Notes under the pieces: generated by a model | The model's database searches: none | Told to the model about the DNA's origin: nothing | The model's input: the letters and a program-made list of their open reading frames with translations, nothing else | Translations under genes and position numbers: made by a program | Source: Palsa-504 sp963767565 | GTDB lineage: Bacteria > Actinomycetota > Actinomycetes > Streptosporangiales > Streptosporangiaceae | Assembly: GCA_963767565.1 (NCBI GenBank) | Contig: CAVYEG010000013.1 | Span: forward strand, 124,001 to 188,000 | Direction: 5' to 3' | DNA: 64,000 nucleotides | Shown: positions 1 through 7,881 of the stretch, one piece after another | How the letters are laid out: every line of letters starts with the position of its first letter | Numbering within the stretch: the first letter of the stretch is position 1

Positions 1-58
1 CTGTGTGAGCATTTGTCCCGTTCCGCGGGAGCGGTACACCTCAGCAGATGGAGGCGGG

Positions 59-2626
59 ATGCAACATTCGTTCCGCTCATGGCGGGCGGCCCTGATCGGA
101 TCGCTCGCGGTGGGCTTGATCTTTACCGTCAACGGGACGGCGGTGGCCGGGCAAGGCCCGCACGGCGCCGGCGCGCGCCAGCGGGCCCTGGTGGCCCATA
201 TGCGCGCTCAGGGCGGCACCACGAGTCCCACGCACACCCCCGACGACGGCGATCTGGCCGACGAAGCGGCGCAATACGACTTCGAGCGGACCGCGCCGTC
301 CGGAACGATCACCGGGGACGCCCTGACGGTCGCCCAGCAGGAGGCCCTGTCCCTGCCGGAAACCGGACCGGCGTGGCAGCAGTTCACCGACGTGCCGTAC
401 AACGCGCAACCGAGTAACTACACCGACCCGTTCTGGGGTAACGAGGGCGCCGGCTTCTCCCTGGTCAGCGGGCGGGTCACGGCCCTGGCCACCACCGGCG
501 ACGGTGCCTGGTTCGCCGGCGCGGCCGACGGCGGCGTCTGGCGGTCGAGGGACCAGGGGAAGACCTGGACCCCGGTGTTCGACTCGATGCCCTCCCTGTC
601 CATCGGGGCGCTCGCGGTCGACCCGGCCGACGGGTCGCTGTGGGTCGGTACCGGCGAGGCCAACACGTCGCAGGACTCCTACGCGGGCACCGGCGTGTAC
701 CGGTCGACCAACGACGGCGCGAGCTGGCAGCGCGTGGGCGACACCACCGCCGGGAACCCGCTGACGTCGCACACGGTGTTCCGGATCGCGTTCGACCAGA
801 ACGGTAACGCCTACGCGGCCACCGACAACGGGCTGTTCCGGTACTCGGTCAGCACCCACAAGTGGAGCGAGGTGCTTGACCCGGCGGGGCCGGTCGACAA
901 CCCGCCGTATGACCAGCAGGTGACGGACGTCGCGATCGTCCCGGGTTCGGACGGCAAGGATGTCATCGCCGCGATCGGCTGGCACGGGCCCGGCAACACC
1001 CAGAACAACGGCTTCTACGAGTCGACCGACAGCGGCGCCACCTTCACCCAGGTCACGCCGACCGGCGACATCAACGCCCCCGACATCGGGCGGACCACGT
1101 TCGCCTACTCCGCGGACGGGACCAAGCTGTACGCGATCGTGCAGTCGCTCAGCGCGCTGGCCGCGGGCGATGAGTCCGTGCTGCAGGGCATCTTCGTGGC
1201 CTCCGGCAGCGCCGGGAGCCCGGCCAGCGTGGCCGGGCCGTGGACGAAGATCGCCGACGAGGCCAAGCTGGCCGCGTCCGGCTCGGCGCTGGCGGTCGGC
1301 TCCGGCTACGGCGTCGGCGTGCAGGCCTGGTACAACCAGGACCTAGCCGTGGACCCGAGCAACCCGGACCACGTGTACGCCGGGCTGGAGGAGGTCTTCG
1401 AATCCACCGACGCCGGCACCACCTGGGTCACCGCCAGCCCGTACTGGAACTACCCCTTCCCGTGCGACACCACCAATACCTGCCCCAACACCACCCATCC
1501 CGACCAGCACGCCATGATGATCAGCGACGGAAAGATCGTCATCGGTAACGACGGCGGCGTCTACAGCAGGCCGCTGTCCGACACCCAGCAGTACGGCGAC
1601 TGGACCGACCTGAACACGAACCTGCACACCCTGCAGTACTACGACGCCCGCGCCGGGCAGGTCGGCCGCAAGACCACCGTGGTCTGGGGCGGCATGCAGG
1701 ACAACGGATCGGGCATCCTGTCCACCGGCATGAGCCAGGAGGCCGAGCCGGCCGGCGGTGACGGCTTCGACGTGATCGTCAATCCGAAGAACGCGAACGA
1801 CATTGTCGGCGAGTACACCGACGGCACGATGTACTCCTCGACCGACGGCGGTCATTCGTTCGCCGACCCCGTCTCGCCCACCTGCGTGGCTCAGGCCACC
1901 GTCGGGATAACGCCCAGGCCCGACTGCGACCCGGCCGCCCGGTTCGTCACGCCGCTCGTACCGGACCAGCAGAACACGAACGTCTGGCTCATCGGCGGCG
2001 AGTTCGTCTGGGTCAGCAAGGACGGCTGGAACACCAGATGCACCGACACCGCCTGCTCGTGGACTCCGGTCTACGACACCGGCTCGGGCAACGCGGTAAC
2101 CGCCCTGTCCTCGGCCAACGGCGGCAAGGTCATCTACGCCGCATGGGTCGCCGGCGGCGGCAACCCAGGTCCCGGCTTCGCTTCCGGGATCGCGACGAAC
2201 TACGGCGGTACCTGGCACGAGGTCAACACGTCCAACCTGCCGAACCGGTACATTGCCGGGATCACCGTCGACCCGAAGAACCCGGCGCACGCGTACGCCA
2301 TCTTCAACGGCTACTCTCGCCGGTTCATCCCGGGCGGCGGTGTCGGTCACGTTTTCGAAACCACCAACGGTGGTAAGACCTGGACCGACATCTCCGGCAA
2401 CCTGCCGGACATCGCCTCGGACGCCCTGGTGCTGAGCAACCACAAGCTGGCGCTGGGCACCGACGCGGGCGTGTTCACCGCATCGGTGGGACGCGGCACC
2501 GGCACCAAGTGGTCCCGGCTGGGAACCGGGCTGCCCAACGCCGCCGTCGATGACCTGACCCCTGGTCCCGACGGTTACATCTACGCCGCTACCCACGGGC
2601 GAGGCGTCTGGCGGATCCGCTTCTAA
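59..2626 (+). CDS. Secreted BNR/Asp-box beta-propeller protein (sialidase/xyloglucanase-like fold)
   Basis: An 855-residue exported protein. I chose the ATG at 59 because GGAGG lies just upstream and a clean signal peptide follows (basic MQHSFRSWR, then a hydrophobic stretch ending AVA near residue 30); the frame is open to position 5 without a ribosome site. Asp-box motifs of the S-x-D-x-G-x-T-W type recur at about residues 163 (SRDQGKTW), 217 (STNDGASW), 321 (STDSGATF), 449 (STDAGTTW), 593 (STDGGHSF) and 768 (TTNGGKTW), the signature of BNR or VPS10-like propellers. It ends in the common THGRGVWRI blade. The fold is clear; enzymatic activity is not, since no catalytic set of a defined GH family can be assigned by eye. 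A strong hairpin terminator follows directly. Confidence 0.85.
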   Translation: MQHSFRSWRAALIGSLAVGLIFTVNGTAVAGQGPHGAGARQRALVAHMRAQGGTTSPTHTPDDGDLADEAAQYDFERTAPSGTITGDALTVAQQEALSLPETGPAWQQFTDVPYNAQPSNYTDPFWGNEGAGFSLVSGRVTALATTGDGAWFAGAADGGVWRSRDQGKTWTPVFDSMPSLSIGALAVDPADGSLWVGTGEANTSQDSYAGTGVYRSTNDGASWQRVGDTTAGNPLTSHTVFRIAFDQNGNAYAATDNGLFRYSVSTHKWSEVLDPAGPVDNPPYDQQVTDVAIVPGSDGKDVIAAIGWHGPGNTQNNGFYESTDSGATFTQVTPTGDINAPDIGRTTFAYSADGTKLYAIVQSLSALAAGDESVLQGIFVASGSAGSPASVAGPWTKIADEAKLAASGSALAVGSGYGVGVQAWYNQDLAVDPSNPDHVYAGLEEVFESTDAGTTWVTASPYWNYPFPCDTTNTCPNTTHPDQHAMMISDGKIVIGNDGGVYSRPLSDTQQYGDWTDLNTNLHTLQYYDARAGQVGRKTTVVWGGMQDNGSGILSTGMSQEAEPAGGDGFDVIVNPKNANDIVGEYTDGTMYSSTDGGHSFADPVSPTCVAQATVGITPRPDCDPAARFVTPLVPDQQNTNVWLIGGEFVWVSKDGWNTRCTDTACSWTPVYDTGSGNAVTALSSANGGKVIYAAWVAGGGNPGPGFASGIATNYGGTWHEVNTSNLPNRYIAGITVDPKNPAHAYAIFNGYSRRFIPGGGVGHVFETTNGGKTWTDISGNLPDIASDALVLSNHKLALGTDAGVFTASVGRGTGTKWSRLGTGLPNAAVDDLTPGPDGYIYAATHGRGVWRIRF

Positions 2627-2638
2627 GTAGGCACAAAT

Positions 2639-2672
2639 GTGTCCCCCGGCGGCGCCAGCCGCCGGGGGACAC
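2639..2672 (+). terminator. Strong hairpin terminator of the propeller gene
   Basis: A perfect 15-bp stem (2639-2653 pairs with 2658-2672) closes a 4-base loop 12 bases after the propeller stop codon. The stem is almost pure G+C. No long T tract follows, as is usual in actinomycetes. Confidence 0.8.
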
Positions 2673-2858
2673 GCGTTTACAGCGGGCGGCGCATCACCGG
2701 GCGGTCGGGCTTGCGCCTGGCCACGACACCGAACCCGTGCCGGGAAGAGACCGAAGCGAGCCCGGGGAACAGGTTGCCGGTGTGCCCGGCCACGTCCGCC
2801 CCGGCCGAACAGTCCCTCCAGGGCCGGCCAGTCCTGCAGCGTGAGCGGCCTGACCGTC

Positions 2859-2918
2859 CACGGGCGAGTCAACCACGGGCGAGTCAACCACGGGCGAGTC
2901 AACCACGGGCGGCTCAGG
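2859..2918. repeat. 15-nt tandem repeat, about 3.5 copies
   Basis: The unit CACGGGCGAGTCAAC occurs at 2859-2873, 2874-2888 and 2889-2903 without a mismatch, then degenerates (CACGGGCGGCTCAGG). It abuts the stop codon of the minus-strand dehydrogenase at 2914. The rest of 2673-2913 holds no convincing gene. Confidence 0.8.
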
Positions 2919-3771
2919 GACGGAAGGCGCGGAACACGGCAGCCATGTCCTGCTCGCCGTAGCCGGCCGCGGCGGCCTTGCGGTACTGCCCGCCCACGGC
3001 CTCCATCAGCGAGGCGTCGGTGCCGCTGGCCCGCATGGCGGCGGCGATCAGGCCGGCGTCCTTGGCCGCTCCGTCCACCGCGAACGAGGGCTCCCACCGG
3101 CCTTCGATGATCGCCTCGCCCTTGACGTGCAGGTAGGGAGCGTCCACGGCGCTGCCTGCCATCATGTCCAGGAACATCCGCGGGTCCAGGCCGAGGCCTT
3201 CGGCCAGCGCGATCGACTGGGCGGTCGCGGCCACGATCGTGCCCACCCAGGAGTTGGCCACCAGCTTGAGCCGGGTGCCGTCGCCCGGCCGGTCGCTGAC
3301 CCACACGGTGCGCGCGCCGATGGCGCCGAACACCGGCGCGATCTGTTCCCGGGCCGGCTCCGGCCCGGCGGCCAGCACGGTGAGCTTTCCGTCCTCGGCC
3401 GGCTGGCGGGTGCCGAGCACCGGGGCGTCGATGTACCTGGCGCCGTGCTCCGCGGCCAGGGCGGCCAGGCGGCCGGCGGCGTCGGGCAGGCTTACCGTGC
3501 TGGTCTGGGCCCACCAGATCCCCTCCGGCGCGCCGGGCAGCGCCGCGGTCATCACCTCGGCCACCGAGTCGCCGTCCCACAGCATGGTGATCACCGCGTC
3601 CGCGACGGCCACCGCCAGGGCGGCCGTGCCCGCCAGCTGCGCGCCGTCGGCGGCCAGCGGCGCGGCCCGGCCGGGATGCCGGTTCCACACGGTGACGTCC
3701 AGACCGGCCCGCAGCAGGCTGCGGGCCATGCCCGCGCCCATGATGCCGGTGCCCAGCACTGCGACGTGCAT
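2914..3771 (-). CDS. NAD(P)-binding 3-hydroxyisobutyrate dehydrogenase-family oxidoreductase
   Basis: A 285-residue protein of the 3-hydroxyisobutyrate/6-phosphogluconate dehydrogenase-like family, which oxidises beta-hydroxyacids or reduces small aldehydes or imines. The N-terminal Rossmann motif GTGIMGAGMA (residues 7-16) is followed by VWNR, where the basic residue favours NADP. The substrate loop reads DAPVLG at 115-120, where family members usually have DAPVSGG. The conserved catalytic Lys is K169 in TRLKLVANSW. Length is normal. A GGAGAG ribosome site precedes the ATG at 3771. It is transcribed away from the DNA ligase upstream on the same strand, with a 30-base gap, so the two may be co-transcribed. 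The substrate cannot be named. Confidence 0.85.
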   Translation of the reverse strand: MHVAVLGTGIMGAGMARSLLRAGLDVTVWNRHPGRAAPLAADGAQLAGTAALAVAVADAVITMLWDGDSVAEVMTAALPGAPEGIWWAQTSTVSLPDAAGRLAALAAEHGARYIDAPVLGTRQPAEDGKLTVLAAGPEPAREQIAPVFGAIGARTVWVSDRPGDGTRLKLVANSWVGTIVAATAQSIALAEGLGLDPRMFLDMMAGSAVDAPYLHVKGEAIIEGRWEPSFAVDGAAKDAGLIAAAMRASGTDASLMEAVGGQYRKAAAAGYGEQDMAAVFRAFRP

Positions 3772-3801
3772 CAGCTCTCCTTTGTCTGCGGTACGGGTAT
3801 C

Positions 3802-5574
3802 TCAAGCACCCGCGGGGGCTCGCCGCGCGGTGCGGAACAGGTCGACCAGCTCGCCGGTGGTGGTGGCGTCCTCGGCGGACTTGTCGTCCCGCCAGCGCCC
3901 GGTGAACCGCGGGAAGCGCATGGCCAGCCCGGCATCCGGCTTGATCAGGCCCCAGCCGGCGGTGTAGTTGGGCGAGAGGGTCAGCTCGGCGGACAGGATC
4001 TCGAGCACCAGCGCGGGCTCGAACCAGACGTCGGGGTGCTGCCGGGCATCGACCCGGGCCGGCCGTTCGGCCACCTCAAGCGGCGCCATCCGGGCGGGCA
4101 GCGCGGCCAGGTCGGCGTCGGAGAACCCGGTGCCGCACTTGGTCACGGTACGGAACACGTCGGCGTCCGGGTCGTAGGCGGCCAGCAGCAGCGCGCCGTA
4201 GGTGCCCGCCCGCCGGCCGCGGCCGGCGAACGCGCCCACGGCGACCAGGTCGACGGTGTCGGACAGCTCGGTGCGGTAGTCCCGCTTGAGCTTGATCCAC
4301 AGCCAGCCGCGGCTGCCGGCCTGGTAGCTGGCGGCCGGGCTGACCGACTTGCACATCAGGCCCTCGCAGCCGTCGGTGATGGCCTGCTCGAAGGCCGCGT
4401 CCAGCGCGGCGGGCGAGCTCACCTCGGTGGCCGTGGTCAGCCGCAGCTGCGGCGAGACGGTGATCGCCGCGGCCAGCCGGGCCCGCCGCTGCGGGTAGGG
4501 CAGCGTGGTCAGGTCCTGGCCGTCGGCGTACAGCAGCTCGAAGCAGAACAGGCCGACCGGCACGTCCCGCACCGCCTCGGCGATCCCGTATTTCCGCCGC
4601 CGGAACATGACTTCCTGGAACGGGTGCAGCTCCCCCGCGGCCGCGTCGTAGGCGACCACCTCGCCCTCCAGGATCGCCTCGCGCGGGCCAAGCCCGGCGG
4701 CCAGCAGCTCGACCACGTCGGGGAACTGGGTGCTGACGCGTTCCAGCCGCCTGGTGTACAGCTCGATCTCGCCGTCCGCGGTCCGGTGCGCCTGGATCCG
4801 GACGCCGTCGTACTTATACTCGGCCGCGCACTCCCCGCCCAGCTTGGCCAGGATCTCCGCGGCGTCCGACAGCCGCTGGGCCAGCATGGCCCGTACCGGG
4901 TTACCCGGGTGCACCTGGATCTGCTCGACCGCCGCGAGCCCTCCGCCGGCCAGGGCGGCCGCGACCTGGCCCAGGTCGCAGCAGATGTTGTAGGCGCGCT
5001 CCAGCACCGGCCGCGCCTTGCGGCCGCCCGCGTAGACCTGCGCCAGCGCGTCCAGGATGGTGGGCGTGCCGATGCCCAGCCGCAGCCCCCCGGTGACCAG
5101 GCGCAGCAGGTAGCGAGCCTCCAGCGGGGTGGCCCGGGTGAGCAGCCCGGCCAGCAGGTCCAGCTTGCGGCCCTGCGACCCCTGTCCCTCGGCGTTGGCG
5201 ATCTCCCGCAGCGTGTTCACCACGGTCACGACGGTCAGCTCGGCCGGGCGGTCCGCCGCGCCCGGGGCAGGCACCGCGGCCAGCAGCTGCTCGGCGGCCT
5301 GGCCCAGGTCTCCGATCTGCCTGACCTGCGCCGCGACCGCGGCCTGATCCACGCCGGTGGCGGTGGCCACCGCGCGGATGGCCATCTTCTCGGCCAGGCC
5401 CAGGTCGACCCCGGCGAACTCGGGCGCGATCAGGCCCTGGCACAGGTAGCAGACCACCGGCAGCAGCGCGGCTGGGGTCTGGGTGACCAGCTCGGCCAGC
5501 CGGTCGATCAAGGCGAGCCGTCCGCTGGCCTGCTCCAGGTCCCGGTAGGCGTCGGCGACGATCTCGTATTTCAC
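3802..5574 (-). CDS. lig: ATP-dependent DNA ligase
   Basis: A 590-residue ATP-dependent DNA ligase, an accessory ligase beside the essential NAD-dependent LigA. Order: N-terminal DNA-binding domain (1 to about 215, with the GGLRLGIG region), nucleotidyltransferase domain with motif I EYKYDGVRIQAHR (adenylated Lys K254), motif III ELYTRRLERVS near 281, motif IV EGEVVAYD near 303, motif V around GLMCKS and WIKLKRDY, then the OB-fold domain ending in RFTGRWRDDKSAEDATT. It resembles mycobacterial LigB and the archaeal/eukaryotic ligase I group. The start is GTG at 5574, five bases after GAGGAGG. The 81-base gap upstream carries the palindrome at 5592-5646. Confidence 0.92.
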   Translation of the reverse strand: MKYEIVADAYRDLEQASGRLALIDRLAELVTQTPAALLPVVCYLCQGLIAPEFAGVDLGLAEKMAIRAVATATGVDQAAVAAQVRQIGDLGQAAEQLLAAVPAPGAADRPAELTVVTVVNTLREIANAEGQGSQGRKLDLLAGLLTRATPLEARYLLRLVTGGLRLGIGTPTILDALAQVYAGGRKARPVLERAYNICCDLGQVAAALAGGGLAAVEQIQVHPGNPVRAMLAQRLSDAAEILAKLGGECAAEYKYDGVRIQAHRTADGEIELYTRRLERVSTQFPDVVELLAAGLGPREAILEGEVVAYDAAAGELHPFQEVMFRRRKYGIAEAVRDVPVGLFCFELLYADGQDLTTLPYPQRRARLAAAITVSPQLRLTTATEVSSPAALDAAFEQAITDGCEGLMCKSVSPAASYQAGSRGWLWIKLKRDYRTELSDTVDLVAVGAFAGRGRRAGTYGALLLAAYDPDADVFRTVTKCGTGFSDADLAALPARMAPLEVAERPARVDARQHPDVWFEPALVLEILSAELTLSPNYTAGWGLIKPDAGLAMRFPRFTGRWRDDKSAEDATTTGELVDLFRTARRAPAGA

Positions 5575-5591
5575 GGGGCCTCCTCTGCACG

Positions 5592-5646
5592 CACCACGGA
5601 CCGTTCGGCCTTCTAGGTCTTTTATTCTGCCGAACGGTCCGTGGTG
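5592..5646. promoter_or_regulatory. Perfect 18-bp inverted repeat between agmatinase remnant and DNA ligase
   Basis: Left arm 5592-5609 (CACCACGGACCGTTCGGC) is exactly complementary to 5629-5646, with a 19-base AT-richer spacer. On the minus strand it lies between the end of the agmatinase remnant and the ligase ribosome site. There is no T tract, so it may be a factor-independent stem without tail, or a paired operator. The right arm plus five bases (23 nt) recurs exactly at 45405-45427. Confidence 0.75.
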
Positions 5647-5655
5647 TCACGCAGG

Positions 5656-6338
5656 TCAGGTACGGCCCAGCAGCATCAGGGCGAGCAGCTCGAAGCCGAT
5701 ATGCGCCGCGGCGACGGTGGTCATCTCGGCGTGGTCGCAGGCCGGCGCGACCTCCACCACGTCCGCGCCGACCAGGCGCCGGCAGGCCAGGCCGCGCAGG
5801 ATGCCGAGCAGTTCCCTGGACGTGAGGCCGCCGGCCTCCGGCGTGCCGGTGCCGGGGGCGTGCGCCGGGTCGAGCACGTCAATGTCGATCGAGATGTTCA
5901 GCGGCGCGTAGCCGGTCCGCTCGCGGATCCGCGCCACCACCCCGTCGATCCCGTCCCGTTCCAGGTCCATGGCGGGCACGATGCGGAAGCCGAACTCGGC
6001 GTCGTCAGTCAGGTCCTGGCGGGCGTAGACGGGACCGCGGATGCCCACGTGCATGCTGCGGTCGCCGGAGAACAGGCCCTCCTCGGCCGCGCGGCGGAAC
6101 GGCGTGCCGTGGGTGATCGGCGCGCCGAAGTAGGTGTCCCAGGTGTCCAGGTGCGCGTCGAAGTGCACCAGGGCCACCGGCCCGAACTTCCGCCTGGCCA
6201 CCCGGAGCAGAGGCAGGGCGATGGTGTGGTCGCCGCCGATGGCCAGCAGGTGGTCCGCGCCGGCGAGCAGGAGTTCCGCGCCCGCCTCGATCTGGCCGAC
6301 GGCCTCGGAGATGTCGAACGGGTTGCAGAGGTATGGCT
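5656..6338 (-). pseudogene. speB: Agmatinase/arginase-family remnant lacking its N-terminus
   Basis: The C-terminal two thirds of an agmatinase (ureohydrolase; agmatine to putrescine and urea) is intact: NPFDISEAV, then GGDHTIALPLL, the manganese ligand motif DAHLDTWDTYFG, SIDIDVLDPAHAPG and TPEAGGLTSRELL, ending AHIGFELLALMLL. Upstream of NPFDIS (about position 6324) similarity stops. The frame stays open to 6600, but that stretch is antisense to the GNAT gene at 6385, does not resemble the first 90-100 residues of agmatinases, and offers no nearby ATG, GTG or TTG. The strand bearing the start of the Rossmann-like core and the substrate loops is therefore missing. I read it as a truncated gene created by a rearrangement at about 6330. 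An alternative is a fusion protein starting at 6600. Confidence 0.75.
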
Positions 6339-6371
6339 GGCCATGCGCAGCACGGCTGCGTGCCCGAAGGC

Positions 6372-6387
6372 TAGGGTTCAGGTCGTG
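6372..6387 (+). promoter_or_regulatory. Leaderless -10 box of the GNAT gene
   Basis: TAGGGT (6372-6377) is followed by seven bases and then GTG at 6385; no ribosome site is present. No good -35 is visible. Confidence 0.5.
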
Positions 6388-6834
6388 ACGAGCTTCGTTC
6401 CTGACGACTTCGTGGTGCCGCGGGAGCTGGTGTGCGAGGAGTTCCGGCTGGAGCCGCTGGGACCGGAGCACAACGAGGGCGATTACCAGGCCTGGACGTC
6501 GAGTATCGAGCACATCAGATCGACGCCCGGCTTCCAGCGCCGGTCGTGGCCCCCGCCGGAGATGACGCTGGCAGAGAACCTGGGCGACCTGCAGCGGCAC
6601 GCTTCGGATTTCACCGACCGCTCAGGGTTCACCTACACGGTGCGGGCCGCAGGCGGCGGCGAGATCATCGGCTGCGTCTACATCTACCCGCCGGCCGGCG
6701 GCAGGCCGGGAGCCGACGTCAGGTCGTGGGTCCGGGCGGACCGGGCCGGTCTCGACGTCCCGCTGCACGACGCGGTTTCCGGCTGGCTGCGGGCGGCCTG
6801 GCCGTTCAGCTCGGTCGAGTACGCTCCGCGCTGA
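6385..6834 (+). CDS. GNAT family N-acetyltransferase
   Basis: A 149-residue GNAT protein of a small actinobacterial type, starting at GTG 6385 (VTSFVPDDFVVPREL). Recognisable stretches are LEPLGPEHNEGDYQAW, SSIEHIRSTPGF, and the acetyl-CoA-binding beta-strand region FTYTVRAAGGGEIIGCVYIYP; the C-terminus ends WPFSSVEYAPR, as in intact relatives. The frame is open far upstream, but that part is antisense to the agmatinase remnant. A -10-like box seven bases upstream of GTG and no Shine-Dalgarno suggest leaderless expression. Its 3' end overlaps the 3' end of the convergent GNAT/TetR chimera by 29 bases. The acceptor substrate is unknown. Confidence 0.8.
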   Translation: MTSFVPDDFVVPRELVCEEFRLEPLGPEHNEGDYQAWTSSIEHIRSTPGFQRRSWPPPEMTLAENLGDLQRHASDFTDRSGFTYTVRAAGGGEIIGCVYIYPPAGGRPGADVRSWVRADRAGLDVPLHDAVSGWLRAAWPFSSVEYAPR

Positions 6835-7630
6835 TCCGCCAGCCCTGCTCCTGCCGCGGGCGCAGGCCCTCCAGGGCCAGGTCCACGACCTGGTTCACGG
6901 TCCGGCTGTCCGGGGGCAGGCCGCGCACGTAGCGGTAGGCCAGCGGCCCGAACAGCAGGTCGAAGGCCAGTTCGGGGTCGGCGACGGCGCGGATCTGGCC
7001 GCGGGCGGCGGCGCGCAGGGTGGCGGCCAGGATGGCGTCCTCGACGTCACTGCTAGCGCGGCGCCGGCCCGGCGCTGTCGCGGGCCGGATCGTGGCGTAC
7101 AGGAGCATGTCCACGCGGCGCCCGCCGATTTCCTGATGGCTGCGCAACAGCCCCTCCCGCTGGTATCCGGCGGATTCGGCGGTACGCCAGGAGGCCGTGT
7201 TCCAGGGCTCGATGTAAAGCTCGATCCGGTGCAGCTCAGGCAGGGACCAGGCGAACCTGGTCAGCGCGGTGAGCGCCTGGGCGGCCAGCCCGCGGCCGCG
7301 GCTGCGCGGCGCGATGCCGTATCCGGCCGAGGCGCGGCCCGCGGCGATGGACGCCAGCCACAGGCCGGCCCCGCCGACGGCCTCGTCGGTGTCCCGGTCC
7401 GCGACGCAGAACGAGTAGCCCGCCCCGGTGGCCAGGCGCTCGTGCTGGCGGCCGATGTAGGCCAGGGCCTCACGCCGGCTGGCGTGGCCGGGCAGCGTGC
7501 CGGTCTTCGGCACGTACGGGTCGGTCGACAGGTCAAGGAGCATGTCCACGTCGCGCTCGCCGAAGGCCCGCAGGCGCACGTTGCCGAAGGCGGGCAGCAC
7601 CGAGGGCATGACCAGGCGGGCCGGGCTCAT
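6806..7630 (-). CDS. GNAT (RimJ/RimL-like) acetyltransferase fused to a TetR C-terminal domain fragment
   Basis: A 274-residue protein. Residues 1 to about 183 are a RimJ/RimL-type GNAT: VRLRAFGERDVDMLLDLSTDP at the start, the acetyl-CoA loop GIAPRSRGRGLAAQAL near 105-120, and IEPWNTASWRTAESAGYQREG. Relatives end at about this point (DMLLYATIRP). Here the frame continues for about 90 residues through RGQIRAVADPELAFDLLFGP and YRYVRGLPPDSRTVNQVVDL, which read like the C-terminal ligand domain of TetR regulators, with no HTH domain. I start it at ATG 7630; the frame is open to 7834 but that overlaps the HAD fragment. The chimera could be a working fusion or two remnants joined by deletion; its neighbours are also truncated. 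Confidence 0.75.
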   Translation of the reverse strand: MSPARLVMPSVLPAFGNVRLRAFGERDVDMLLDLSTDPYVPKTGTLPGHASRREALAYIGRQHERLATGAGYSFCVADRDTDEAVGGAGLWLASIAAGRASAGYGIAPRSRGRGLAAQALTALTRFAWSLPELHRIELYIEPWNTASWRTAESAGYQREGLLRSHQEIGGRRVDMLLYATIRPATAPGRRRASSDVEDAILAATLRAAARGQIRAVADPELAFDLLFGPLAYRYVRGLPPDSRTVNQVVDLALEGLRPRQEQGWRISAERTRPS

Positions 7631-7655
7631 ACTGACGATCCTGCCCCGGGCTTGA

Positions 7656-7871
7656 TCAGTACACCCAGATGGCCCGCCGCTCGGACAGCGTCCGGTCCGA
7701 GGCGCTGCCGACGATGTAGCCGCGGGACTTGGCCTCGGCCACCATGGCGAACGTGACCGGGCCGGGCGGCTCGCCCGCTTCCATGGTGCCGTCGATGTCG
7801 AAGCTGACCAGGACGAGAGCGGCCGGGATGTCACCGGCCCGGTCTGCCGGGCCGAGGCTGCCGGTCGTCAT
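7656..7871 (-). pseudogene. HAD-like hydrolase fragment (N-terminal part only)
   Basis: A 71-codon reading frame from ATG 7871. It carries HAD motif I in VSFDIDGTMEAGEPPGP and motif II in GYIVGSASDRTLSERRAIW, then stops at WVY. The lysine and acidic motifs III and IV, which complete the phosphatase or phosphotransferase site, are missing. Relatives continue after the tryptophan with a region of roughly 40-60 residues. The frame begins ten bases after the DUF4139 gene ends, and the GNAT/TetR chimera starts 25 bases after its stop. Most likely a 3'-truncated gene; a functional short protein cannot be excluded. Confidence 0.6.
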
Positions 7872-7881
7872 GAACGCCTGG

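Noticed and set aside
2859..2918. Possible CRISPR-like repeats.
   Set aside because: The 15-nt units are directly adjacent with no spacers, so this is a simple tandem repeat.
1343..5616. Very long antisense frames (820 codons on minus at 1343-3805, 829 codons on plus at 3127-5616).
   Set aside because: They shadow the propeller, dehydrogenase and ligase genes, are rich in Arg, Gly, Pro and Ala, show no domain, and arise from the high third-position GC of the true genes.
5592..5646. Simple intrinsic terminator of the agmatinase remnant.
   Set aside because: No T tract on either side, a 19-base loop, and the arm recurs elsewhere; kept as an unexplained palindrome.
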